Shown here: positions 1 to 6,353 of the stretch, piece by piece
Numbering within the stretch: position 1 is the first letter of the stretch
Layout: every line of letters begins with the position of its first letter
NCBI GenBank assembly: GCA_050732575.1
Contig: JBOHRF010000220.1
Coordinates: forward strand, 1 to 8,693
DNA: 8,693 nucleotides
Reading direction: 5' to 3'
DNA from: JBBDWZ01 sp050732575
GTDB taxonomy: Bacteria > Gemmatimonadota > Gemmatimonadetes > Longimicrobiales > RSA9
Translations under genes and position numbers: made by a program
Notes under the pieces: model-generated
Told to the model about the DNA's origin: nothing
Databases searched by the model: none
Seen by the model: only the letters and a program-made list of their open reading frames with translations

Positions 1-2032
1 GATACAGATCGGGCGGATTCTCTTCGGTCAACGACTTGCGCACATCGGCAACCACGCCGATCGCGGTCGCCCACTGCCCGGGCGGTGCAGACGGGTTCAT
101 GGGGTCGGTTGCTATGCGCACCTGACGCCCTATCGGATTGAGCCCGGGCCACAATCTGTGGGCCAGTGTTTCACTGACAACCGCCACCGGCGCCGTGGCA
201 TGAGCGTGTGCGCGGTCGTACAGCGTGCCCGACAACAAGCGAATGTCGAGCGTGGAGAAATATTCAGGACTGGTAACGGTTACCTGTGCGCGCGCCGCGG
301 CGCTGTCGGCCAGGCGCTCGGGAGTCTCGAGTGTGCTGGCGCCGAAATTACTGAATGGTGCGGGTCGAGCGAGCGCGATCGTAGCACCGGGCACTTGCTC
401 CTGAATACGCGCCACCAGTCGCTCGTAAAACGCGGCGCGTTGGGCAGGTGTGCCATAGGTGCTTTGACGCAGCGACATGTCGAGTGCGCCTACGTTGGTG
501 GGATCGAAGCCCAACTCGAGACGCTCCAGATAGCGAGCACTGCGCACCAGCAGTCCGGCACCAATCAAAAGAGCCAATGACAATGCGACCTGAGCGGCGA
601 CCAGTGCGCTGCGCGCGCGCTGGCGAGCGGGCGAGTTCGTGGTGCGCGCACCCATCAACGAACCGGCTACACCAACGCGGGTTGCCACCAGCTGTGGAAT
701 CAGTGCGAACACGATAGCAGCCACCGTGCTGGCCACCAGGGCAATGACCAGCGGTAGCCCGGCGATTTGCAGCGCGGCTTCACCTCCAGGCGCCTGGGTG
801 CCCATGATGCGCATGAACAAGCCGCCGCCCAGTGATACCAGCGCCCAGGCCGCAACTACGCCAACCAGGGCCGCGCCCATGGCCAGCGCCAAGCCTTCGA
901 TGAGCAGTTGTCGACCCAGACGCGCGCGCCCGGCGCCCAGTGCGGCGCGCACCGCGAATTCACGCTCGCGCCCGGTAGCGCGCACCAACAACAAGGCCGC
1001 GGCATTGCCACAGGCCAACAACAGGACCAGACCGACAGCGCCGGCAATGGCGGTCAGAATAGGCCGGATTCGCTCCGTGAATTGCGCACGCACAGGAATA
1101 ACCCGCACATCGGCACGCTCTGCATTGCGCAGCCGCGCCTGCGCCACCAGCACGCGCTGCGCGTCGTCGACCGATACACGTGGCGCCAGCGTGGCCAGAG
1201 ATACGCTTCGTTCGGTGCGCAGCGGCGCCAATACTTCCGTAAATCGATTGAAATACCAGAAGTCAGCAGGCAGCACGCCGACAATCGTGAAGATCTCCGC
1301 TTCCTCGGGTCGATCATCCGAGTACGCGGCAAAGGTTTGACCCAGAACATTGCGGTCGCCGTTCCAGCGCCGTTGCCACAAGGCGTGACTGATGACGGCC
1401 ACGCGCTGACTGCCAGCCGCCGATTCGGCCTCCGTGAAAAGCCGGCCCAGTGCTGGCCGCACGCCCAGAACATCGAAGAAACCCGGCGTAACCCACGACG
1501 TCCAAACCCGCTCAGGCACACCACCGCTCACAATGGAAAGCGCATCCAGATCCCACGCCGCCACGCGTTGCAGCACAGCCGGCGCAGCGCGCCAATCCGG
1601 CGCGCCAAAACCTTGCACAAAGACCAGTCGATCGGAATCCGGATACGGCAGGGCTCGGATCAGGTAGGCATTCAAAAGACTGGCCGTGGCCGTGACCAGG
1701 CCAACCCCAATACCCAGGGTCAGCACCACGGCCAGAAAAAATGACGGACTACGGCCCAACGAGCGTAACGCAAATCGCGCATCACCACTCACTCCTCGCC
1801 AGAGCTCCACTCGACTACGCTCACGCGCGCGCAACTGCCGCTCATCCCGACACGCGCGCGCAATGTCATGCGCATCCCCAAACGCCGCGCGCGCCGCCGC
1901 CTGCGCCGCGTCCGGCGAAAAGCCCTGAACCTCAAACTCACGCGCGCGCATTTCCAGATGGAATTCCAGCTCGCGATCTACGTCCTTCTTCACATCCTCG
2001 CGCCCCAGACGGCGCCAGAACCAGCCGGCCAT
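1..2032 (-). CDS. ADOP-family MacB/FtsX-like ABC transporter permease, C-terminus cut by window edge
   Basis: One uninterrupted reading frame of 677 codons runs from an ATG at 2032 off the left edge. Residues 1-80 are a charged cytoplasmic prefix (REDVKKDVDRELEFHLEMRA), typical of ADOP permeases (TIGR03434). Membrane segment 1 lies at about 97-115 (FFLAVVLTLGIGVGLVTATA), followed by the family's RALPYPDSDRLVF motif and a MacB periplasmic core domain. Three FtsX segments follow at about 324-349, 380-400 and 422-447. A second permease half begins at about 465 with another membrane segment (477-495) and a second periplasmic core. Family members are usually about 800 or more residues, so the final FtsX domain is missing here. 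These proteins are mechanotransmission-type ABC permeases of unknown substrate, often without an adjacent ATPase and often paired with a PadR regulator; neither is visible. GGAG at 2044-2041, 8 bases upstream, supports the start. The family call is firm; the transported substrate is unknown. Confidence 0.93.
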   Translation of the reverse strand, partial: MAGWFWRRLGREDVKKDVDRELEFHLEMRAREFEVQGFSPDAAQAAARAAFGDAHDIARACRDERQLRARERSRVELWRGVSGDARFALRSLGRSPSFFLAVVLTLGIGVGLVTATASLLNAYLIRALPYPDSDRLVFVQGFGAPDWRAAPAVLQRVAAWDLDALSIVSGGVPERVWTSWVTPGFFDVLGVRPALGRLFTEAESAAGSQRVAVISHALWQRRWNGDRNVLGQTFAAYSDDRPEEAEIFTIVGVLPADFWYFNRFTEVLAPLRTERSVSLATLAPRVSVDDAQRVLVAQARLRNAERADVRVIPVRAQFTERIRPILTAIAGAVGLVLLLACGNAAALLLVRATGREREFAVRAALGAGRARLGRQLLIEGLALAMGAALVGVVAAWALVSLGGGLFMRIMGTQAPGGEAALQIAGLPLVIALVASTVAAIVFALIPQLVATRVGVAGSLMGARTTNSPARQRARSALVAAQVALSLALLIGAGLLVRSARYLERLELGFDPTNVGALDMSLRQSTYGTPAQRAAFYERLVARIQEQVPGATIALARPAPFSNFGASTLETPERLADSAAARAQVTVTSPEYFSTLDIRLLSGTLYDRAHAHATAPVAVVSETLAHRLWPGLNPIGRQVRIATDPMNPSAPPGQWATAIGVVADVRKSLTEENPPDLY

Positions 2033-2080
2033 ACCTGCCACTCCGCGTTCCGCTCGAGTACCCTTAAGCCCCGTAGTGGC

Positions 2081-2110
2081 AGGCTAGTCGATGTATACCT
2101 TGTTGGTCAA
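2081..2110 (-). promoter_or_regulatory. candidate sigma-70-type promoter for the ADOP permease
   Basis: In the 138-base gap upstream of the permease, TTGACC (2110-2105) is followed after 18 bases by TAGCCT (2086-2081). The -35 match is good and the -10 match is poor (three of six). A TATACA lies at 2097-2092 but has no properly spaced -35. The placement, 49 to 78 bases before the start codon, is reasonable. No inverted repeat resembling an operator was seen. This is a weak call from sequence alone. Confidence 0.3.
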
Positions 2111-2170
2111 GGGGTTGGACGTGAGAGAGTCTTTAACATCTTGCCAGATGGCCGGTTGGTGGGACGGGAA

Positions 2171-2779
2171 TCACGATGCGACGGCGGGCTCTACGTCTCT
2201 GCCGCAGTGTTTGCATACGCGCGCACGGGCCAGGATGCGCTCGGCACAATATGGACAATCGCGTTCATCGCGTGCGGAGAGAACGGGGTGTGATACAACG
2301 ACGGGCGGAACGCGTCGCATGTCATCGGCGGCACTGACTTGAGCCTGCACCTGCCGGCGGAATTCGAGCGGGTGAGCGATGTTGGGGAATTGTTCCTTGG
2401 TTCCTCCCGTACCACTGACCGTGATGGTACCAAAGCCGAGCAGCCGGCCCAGTACGCTTTGATCCACGCCAATGCCTTCGACCTTGGACAACATGGTCTC
2501 GAGCGTTCGCCGTTGGATCCAGCCGACCTTGATGATGACCCGCTTGTCAGTGACCGCGAATTCAGATGATGTGTACGTGATGTGCGACCACAGCAAGGGC
2601 AGAGCGCCTACTGCCACCAGCAGCACGCCGAGCGGGCCTCTACCCGCGGACACGGCGAGCACGGCGAGGGCGGTCATGAGTGTGGCGACGAGGGCGGGCC
2701 CGAGATAAACGATCTTATGAAGATGAGCCCGGTGCTGCACACGTTCACCGGGCAGCAACTGGTTCTGGACATATGACAT
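2171..2779 (-). CDS. membrane protein with bacterial PH domain (bPH2/DUF304-like) and C-terminal zinc ribbon
   Basis: This 202-residue protein has two adjacent hydrophobic segments (about 23-43 and 48-66). A bacterial PH-like domain follows at about 67-148, recognisable from SSEFAVTDKRVIIKVGWIQR and the later KVEGIGVDQSVLGRLLGFGT, both hallmarks of the YdbS/YdbT type. The last 30 residues carry CPYC (175-178) and CKHC (189-192), a CX2CX10CX2C zinc ribbon. Such proteins sit in the membrane with the PH fold in the cytoplasm; their biochemical role is unknown. I chose the ATG at 2779 over one 15 codons upstream because a strong AGGAG lies 6 bases before it and the upstream extension overlaps the preceding gene. 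It starts 13 bases after the DUF1963 stop, so the two genes are probably co-transcribed. The domain calls are confident; a function cannot be given. Confidence 0.88.
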   Translation of the reverse strand: MSYVQNQLLPGERVQHRAHLHKIVYLGPALVATLMTALAVLAVSAGRGPLGVLLVAVGALPLLWSHITYTSSEFAVTDKRVIIKVGWIQRRTLETMLSKVEGIGVDQSVLGRLLGFGTITVSGTGGTKEQFPNIAHPLEFRRQVQAQVSAADDMRRVPPVVVSHPVLSARDERDCPYCAERILARARVCKHCGRDVEPAVAS

Positions 2780-2785
2780 CGAGGG

Positions 2786-2790
2786 CTCCT
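2786..2790 (-). promoter_or_regulatory. ribosome binding site that fixes the PH-domain gene start at 2779
   Basis: AGGAG lies 6 bases before the ATG at 2779, in the 13-base gap after the DUF1963 stop codon. The alternative ATG at 2824 lies inside the preceding gene. Confidence 0.75.
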
Positions 2791-2792
2791 GT

Positions 2793-3656
2793 TCAGAAAC
2801 ACTGGAGAATAGCCCAGCTTTCATGGAAAGCGGAGCGAGACATGGCCGTGCTGGTCATCCAGAAGTAGATGCGACCACAATCGCCCCACATCATCTGAGC
2901 ATCATCATCGGTATCGAATTGGGTGAGCAACTGCCAGGATGCAGCGCCTGATCCCAGGGCTGCGGCGCGGGCATCGTTATAGCCAGTTTCATCTCCGCAG
3001 TACAAACCGTTGGTGACCAGCTGACACTCGAGCTGCATGTCGCCCTGCACCTGGCCCGGATGACCCAGCAGCTGATGTTCAACCCGGGTCGGTTTCTGCT
3101 CCTCGGTTTCATCGAGGATCTGCTGATACACACGCTCTTCCGCCGTTGACAATCCCATGGCCGTTACGCTCTGCGATTCGAGAGCGGGCAGGGTCGTGAT
3201 GGTCTCTCGGGGCGTCAGGCGGCGCGCGCCGAAAATGCCACCAGCGGGCACGGACGCAGGCACGGGCGTGCGCGTGAGCCGGTCAACGTGACTTTGAAGC
3301 AACACGGCCGCGCCTCCGCGGTGAGCGGGATCAAAGCCCCAGGCCTGCTGTTCTGCATCGAAGAAGAAGGAAAGCAGCCCGCGGTCCGGAAGAACGGAGC
3401 AGAACGGGAACGGACGCAGATCATGCAGATTGATTTGCGCAACGAAGGCGAGCGGCGTCCCGTTCCAGATGGGCCAGGTCTCCGGATCGGCCAGGTCGGG
3501 CGCGCCGCCCAACTTTGACGCGGCGCGGGGCAGCGTGGCATCGCGCTCAGCGCTGGATTCCAGGTGCACGGCCGGTGCTGCCAGTGAGGCCAGCCGGCGC
3601 GCGCGCTCTGCAGACACACCGCGCTGGATGAGCGCGGCCGTGATTGAATCATGCAT
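2793..3656 (-). CDS. YwqG-like DUF1963 domain protein
   Basis: The 287-residue product has the DUF1963 landmarks in order. SKLGGAPDL with TWPIWNGTPLAFVAQINLHD spans about 47-79, and DRGLLSFFFD 91-100. HQLLGHPGQVQGDMQLE (194-210) matches the family's HRLLGYPxxxQGDM motif, and LLTQFDTDDDAQMMWGDCGR with IYFWM closes the domain at 243-267. The length is close to Bacillus YwqG (about 260). No signal peptide or membrane segment is present, so it should be cytoplasmic. The family has a known fold but no established biochemical activity; YwqG-type genes often lie in toxin-immunity or accessory regions, which is not evidence of function here. The ATG at 3656 has GGAG 10 bases upstream, a slightly long spacing, and its A is shared with the TGA of a doubtful upstream frame. 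It precedes the PH-domain gene as the first firm member of a two-gene unit. Confidence 0.9.
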   Translation of the reverse strand: MHDSITAALIQRGVSAERARRLASLAAPAVHLESSAERDATLPRAASKLGGAPDLADPETWPIWNGTPLAFVAQINLHDLRPFPFCSVLPDRGLLSFFFDAEQQAWGFDPAHRGGAAVLLQSHVDRLTRTPVPASVPAGGIFGARRLTPRETITTLPALESQSVTAMGLSTAEERVYQQILDETEEQKPTRVEHQLLGHPGQVQGDMQLECQLVTNGLYCGDETGYNDARAAALGSGAASWQLLTQFDTDDDAQMMWGDCGRIYFWMTSTAMSRSAFHESWAILQCF

Positions 3657-3904
3657 CAGCGCGAGACTCCGGTTGGCCGCCGCGCAAGAACGAGCAGGTG
3701 CGGAAACGGCTCATGCTGCAAAGCAACGTGCCCCGATGCGGAACACCGGCTGATTGCGCTCCAGCGCGGTCCGGATGTCGCGCACGGCTGCACGCCAGCT
3801 TTCTGCGCGGCGCCGAAGCGCGCGGGTACGACCGTCATTACCAGCGCGACCGCGCTGGCCAGGCCAACATAATTTTCGACGCGGCTGCTGGTGCGGATCA
3901 CCAT
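3656..3904 (-). CDS. doubtful small reading frame, possible secreted peptide or frameshifted remnant
   Basis: An 82-codon frame begins at the ATG at 3904 and ends in a TGA overlapping the DUF1963 start codon (TGATG). Its first 34 residues resemble a signal peptide (NYVGLASAVALVMTVVPARF, then GAAQ) and use GC-rich third positions. The remainder is Cys-, Ser- and Pro-rich and looks like out-of-frame sequence. In the neighbouring minus frame the same DNA from about 3800 to 3711 reads SWRAAVRDIRTALERNQPVF and then stops at 3711, which looks more protein-like. A joined reading would need one frame change near 3800-3820. No ribosome binding site precedes 3904. I do not recognise either reading. It could be a small unannotated gene, a decayed gene, or plain intergenic DNA between the transglycosylase and DUF1963 genes. 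Confidence 0.25.
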   Translation of the reverse strand: MVIRTSSRVENYVGLASAVALVMTVVPARFGAAQKAGVQPCATSGPRWSAISRCSASGHVALQHEPFPHLLVLARRPTGVSR

Positions 3905-3949
3905 ATACGAACTTCGCGAAGCGCAGGTTGACTTCCGGATGCGTGCTGC

Positions 3950-4597
3950 TCACTCCTTGGATTTCAGCTCGTTCGTTTTGTCCACGGCTTTCGTTTTGCT
4001 CACCGAGTTGGTTTTACGCGGCTGCTGGATCAGCTTTTCGTGATAGCTCTCGATCTTGCGTACGTAGGGCAACGTTTCCGTGTACCGCCAACGCTGCACT
4101 TTGGGCGCAATGCTTTCAATGCTGCTCCAGCTCTTGTCATCGAGCTGCTCTGCGCGCGCCACGTTCTTGGCGCGCAATATGGTGCCCTCACCGGCGTTGT
4201 AGCTGGCAAACATGAAACGCAGGCGCTCTTCCGTGGTCTGGTGGTCCTTCCAACGATGCCAGAGTGAACGACTGTGCATGATGCCGGCGGCAATGTTCCA
4301 TTCCGGATCCTGGATTTCCCCCAACTCGGGCCGGCGGCTCTTGATGGCGGCGTAGGTGCCTGGCATCAGCTGCATGACACCCCGTGCGCCCACCCAGCTC
4401 TTGGCGTCGGGATCGAGACCACTTTCCGCCATGCCCTGTGCTTTGAAGTACTGCCAGTCGAAGCCCGGTCCAAAGTACCGCTTGCTGTATTTGCGAAAGA
4501 TGTCGTCGTAGCGGTCGCTCGCTTTGAGCTTCTGTTGTGCCTGCACAGGGATGAAGGTCGTGACCAGAAGAATAGTGGCCAGTGCCAGCGCCTTCAG
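3950..4597 (-). CDS. secreted lytic transglycosylase (SLT/MltF-like domain), probable CTG start
   Basis: It should cleave the MurNAc-GlcNAc bond of peptidoglycan in the periplasm, forming anhydro-muramyl ends. Counting from the CTG at 4597 the product has 215 residues. Residues 2-20 form a signal peptide ending in VQA, with no lipobox. The SLT fold shows the catalytic Glu in GMAESGLDP (Glu58), GARGVMQLMPGTY at 70-82, FASYNAGEG at 130-138, and LPYVRKI with Tyr178. The last 25 residues are Lys/Ser/Thr-rich. No ATG, GTG or TTG stands in frame ahead of the signal peptide except an ATG at 4792, which would add 65 Arg/His-rich residues translated from the DUF350 gene in another frame. The CTG overlaps the DUF350 stop (CTGA) and has GGTGGAG upstream. 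It is the last gene of the five-gene set. Enzyme family is confident; the exact start is less so. Confidence 0.92.
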   Translation of the reverse strand: MKALALATILLVTTFIPVQAQQKLKASDRYDDIFRKYSKRYFGPGFDWQYFKAQGMAESGLDPDAKSWVGARGVMQLMPGTYAAIKSRRPELGEIQDPEWNIAAGIMHSRSLWHRWKDHQTTEERLRFMFASYNAGEGTILRAKNVARAEQLDDKSWSSIESIAPKVQRWRYTETLPYVRKIESYHEKLIQQPRKTNSVSKTKAVDKTNELKSKE

Positions 4598-4797
4598 TTG
4601 AGCGCTCCACCGATAATGAGGGCAATGGAGAGGAAGATGGCGGCCACGAAGATGGCCACGGCAATGTTGCCGCGCTTCAGCTCTTCCGGAAAGTCGACAT
4701 GCGGAGTCAACATGTCGATGAGCCGGTAGCTCGCGTACATGAGCAAAACCCCAAGTGCCGCGTACAGGAAGTTGATGCCAATTATTCGCCATTCCAC
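4594..4797 (-). CDS. short DUF350 family membrane protein
   Basis: The 67-residue product has two hydrophobic segments (about 5-25 and 45-65) separated by a short polar loop. The loop reads DMLTPHVDFPEELKRGNIAV, the recognisable DUF350 core with its acidic residue, Glu-Glu-Leu and Gly-Asn. Longer DUF350 proteins such as YjfL (about 130 residues) contain two such units and four membrane segments; this one has a single unit. It should sit in the inner membrane. DUF350 proteins elsewhere occur in PspA-linked and polyamine-linked envelope stress loci, but their activity is not established. The start is a GTG at 4797 with AAAGGAGG only 4 bases upstream; no in-frame ATG precedes the first membrane segment. 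It lies 53 bases after the SHOCT gene and overlaps the transglycosylase gene by 4 bases, suggesting coupled translation. Confidence 0.85.
   Translation of the reverse strand: MEWRIIGINFLYAALGVLLMYASYRLIDMLTPHVDFPEELKRGNIAVAIFVAAIFLSIALIIGGALN
4605..4611 (-). promoter_or_regulatory. ribosome binding site supporting a CTG start at 4597
   Basis: GGTGGAG, with its GGAG core 7 bases before the CTG at 4597, lies inside the end of the DUF350 gene. The CTG and the DUF350 TGA share bases (CTGA), the geometry normally seen with ATGA translational coupling. Confidence 0.6.
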
Positions 4798-4801
4798 AAT
4801 G

Positions 4802-4809
4802 CCTCCTTT
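4802..4809 (-). promoter_or_regulatory. strong ribosome binding site for the GTG-started DUF350 gene
   Basis: AAAGGAGG is nearly complementary to the 16S rRNA tail. It lies 4 bases before the GTG at 4797, which is close, but no other in-frame start codon fits. Confidence 0.7.
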
Positions 4810-4850
4810 GGCATGGGTACGACAGCGGCGCGGCAGCGCGCCGAGGTCGC

Positions 4851-5204
4851 CTATTCGCGCATCAGCTTGTCCAACTCCGCTTCGTACTGCTCGACCGTGA
4901 TCTCGTCATTCACATAGCGCCGGCGCAACTGGTTGATCTTCTCCTCGCGCTGAGCCAGCGGGGAGAGCTGCTGGGTGAACGACGCGGACGGCCGGCCGGC
5001 ACGTTCATCTCCCGTACGGGTGAGTACTTCAGTGGTTTCCGATCGTTCCAACCCGGAGCCAGGCAACTCTCTCCCGTCGGGCCTGCGTCCGCTGAATCCG
5101 CCACCAAGCTGCTGCCGGTCGTTGCGCGGGAACAAGTGACGACCGCCCTGCACGATGGCCCAGCCCAGTGCCGCAAGGAAGAGAAGCCCGATCAGGCTAA
5201 ACAT
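4851..5204 (-). CDS. small membrane-anchored protein with C-terminal SHOCT-like domain
   Basis: The 117-residue product opens with one hydrophobic segment (MFSLIGLLFLAALGWAIVQG). A Gly/Arg/Ser/Thr-rich, probably disordered linker covers about 25-80. It ends in a SHOCT-like helix pair at about 84-117: REEKINQLRRRYVNDEITVE with QYEAELDKLM. SHOCT tails are common on small envelope proteins and are thought to mediate assembly or interaction; no catalytic residues are seen. The ATG at 5204 lies 5 bases after the stop of the TPR-like gene and has no clear Shine-Dalgarno sequence, so its translation probably depends on coupling. A longer frame back to 5381 exists but would be translated from within the upstream gene and would bury the membrane segment, so I rejected it. 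Function is unknown; role inferred only from the operon. Confidence 0.8.
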   Translation of the reverse strand: MFSLIGLLFLAALGWAIVQGGRHLFPRNDRQQLGGGFSGRRPDGRELPGSGLERSETTEVLTRTGDERAGRPSASFTQQLSPLAQREEKINQLRRRYVNDEITVEQYEAELDKLMRE

Positions 5205-5209
5205 GGTGT

Positions 5210-6331
5210 TCAGCTTCGCTGCGACAGTCGCTGGATGGCCACGAGTGCGCGCGCACTCATACCATTGGACTGAGCGCGTTGGTTCTGGCGCAGGGCCTGC
5301 CAAACTTTGAGAGCTTCGTCGCGCTGGCCGGCGGCCTCCAACAGCGTGCCCAGGCAGGCGTCGCGACCCATGCGCTTCCATTCGTCGAGTCTGGCCTCAT
5401 ACTCACCATAATACAACGACCGGAAGGTCGAGAGCTGTGCCTCGGCCGGGACGGCCGCCAGGAACTCCGCCATCCGCTTGCTGTCATGGCGGAGCCCGCA
5501 GGCGAAGGAATACCTGGTGTAGAGGTCGACGCGGGTCTGCGTGTCTATGACTTCATTGTTCTGGCGCATGGCATCGACCACTCTGAGCAGTTCGGCCTCG
5601 CCTTCTGATCCGAGGTTCTTCACCGCAGCCAGCTGCATGCTCCTGACATAGGGCAAGGCTCGGCCTGAGGATGCCGCGGCCGCAAAATGTTGGTTGGCTT
5701 CTTCGCGCGTGTCCTTGTGCCAGAGCAGCCAGTGGCCCCAATGCGCGTGTGCGTAGGGATTCACGGAATCGTGCTGAACCGCCTGCTGGTACAGCGGTAC
5801 CGGATCCAGGTCCATCGAAGCCGGATCCCGCGAGCGCAGAAACGTGGCCCAGCCAAGGTGGGCCAATAGATCGGCCTTACGCGCTCCGCTGGCTGATGCC
5901 ACACCACGATTGAGAATGACTGCAGGCTGCTCCACGAACATGGCCCAGCTCTGACCCAAGAGTTGCGCGTTGCGCAGCCTTTCCATGGCCAGGTCTTCCT
6001 GCGCGGCGCGAATGGCGAGACGCTCATCACTCAGCTGACCGAACAGCTTGGCCAGCCGTCCGCCGGTTTCCGCAACCTTCAGCGCCTGCTCCAGACTGGT
6101 CCACGCGGCGGCAAAATCGCCGGTGGCCCGCTGCTGCGTTGCGACCGTCTGGAATTCCGCAATTTGACGTTGCCGTTCTCGAGTGTCCGAAGTGATCTGC
6201 AGGGCCTGATTCAGCCCAAACCCGAGTGTCAGCACGGCCGTAATTCCGGTTATCCAGTTCCGTATTGTTTCCCAGCGTGAGCGCGTTCGCGGCTGGCCTG
6301 TTGCTGCGCCCTTGTTTCCGTCTGCTGCCAT
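5210..6331 (-). CDS. membrane-anchored TPR-like repeat protein
   Basis: The 373-residue product has a basic N-terminus, a single membrane segment at about 27-46 (WITGITAVLTLGFGLNQALQ), a charged helical stretch at 50-125, and then alpha-helical repeats. TPR-like units are visible around 61-90 (ATGDFAAAWTSLEQALKVAE), 176-222 (VPLYQQAVQHDSVNPYAHAH, then a Trp-rich segment and NQHFAAAASSG) and 322-350 (LLEAAGQRDEALKVWQALRQ). The repeats are degenerate and would need a profile search to count. The single N-terminal segment would place the repeats in the periplasm or cytoplasm depending on orientation; the basic residues ahead of it favour a periplasmic C-terminus. Such proteins usually act as scaffolds. 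The start is the ATG at 6331, because GGAGGAG lies 8 bases upstream; a GTG at 6340 would abut that site. It begins 22 bases after the amidase stop. I do not recognise a named family. Confidence 0.82.
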   Translation of the reverse strand: MAADGNKGAATGQPRTRSRWETIRNWITGITAVLTLGFGLNQALQITSDTRERQRQIAEFQTVATQQRATGDFAAAWTSLEQALKVAETGGRLAKLFGQLSDERLAIRAAQEDLAMERLRNAQLLGQSWAMFVEQPAVILNRGVASASGARKADLLAHLGWATFLRSRDPASMDLDPVPLYQQAVQHDSVNPYAHAHWGHWLLWHKDTREEANQHFAAAASSGRALPYVRSMQLAAVKNLGSEGEAELLRVVDAMRQNNEVIDTQTRVDLYTRYSFACGLRHDSKRMAEFLAAVPAEAQLSTFRSLYYGEYEARLDEWKRMGRDACLGTLLEAAGQRDEALKVWQALRQNQRAQSNGMSARALVAIQRLSQRS

Positions 6332-6339
6332 CGCTGCCA

Positions 6340-6346
6340 CTCCTCC
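6340..6346 (-). promoter_or_regulatory. ribosome binding site that fixes the TPR-like gene start at 6331
   Basis: GGAGGAG lies 8 bases before the ATG at 6331. It overlaps the in-frame GTG at 6340, ruling that codon out as the likely start. Confidence 0.75.
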
Positions 6347-6353
6347 GTCGTCG

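Noticed and set aside
639..1744. Long plus-strand open frames at 639-1340 and 908-1744
   Set aside because: They lie entirely antisense to the permease frame, have no domain resemblance and are rich in Arg, Gln and His, as expected of GC-rich shadow frames.
2127..2150. Short CATCT/AGATG inverted repeat after the PH-domain gene as a terminator
   Set aside because: Five weak base pairs with no T tract do not make a convincing terminator.
2780..2824. ATG at 2824 as start of the PH-domain gene
   Set aside because: It overlaps the DUF1963 gene, and the strong AGGAG supports the ATG at 2779.
4598..4792. ATG at 4792 as start of the lytic transglycosylase
   Set aside because: It would translate the DUF350 gene out of frame, adding 65 low-complexity Arg/His-rich residues before an otherwise perfect signal peptide.
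5205..5381. Upstream ATG at 5381 for the SHOCT protein
   Set aside because: The added 59 residues come from the TPR-like gene in another frame and would precede an obvious N-terminal membrane segment.
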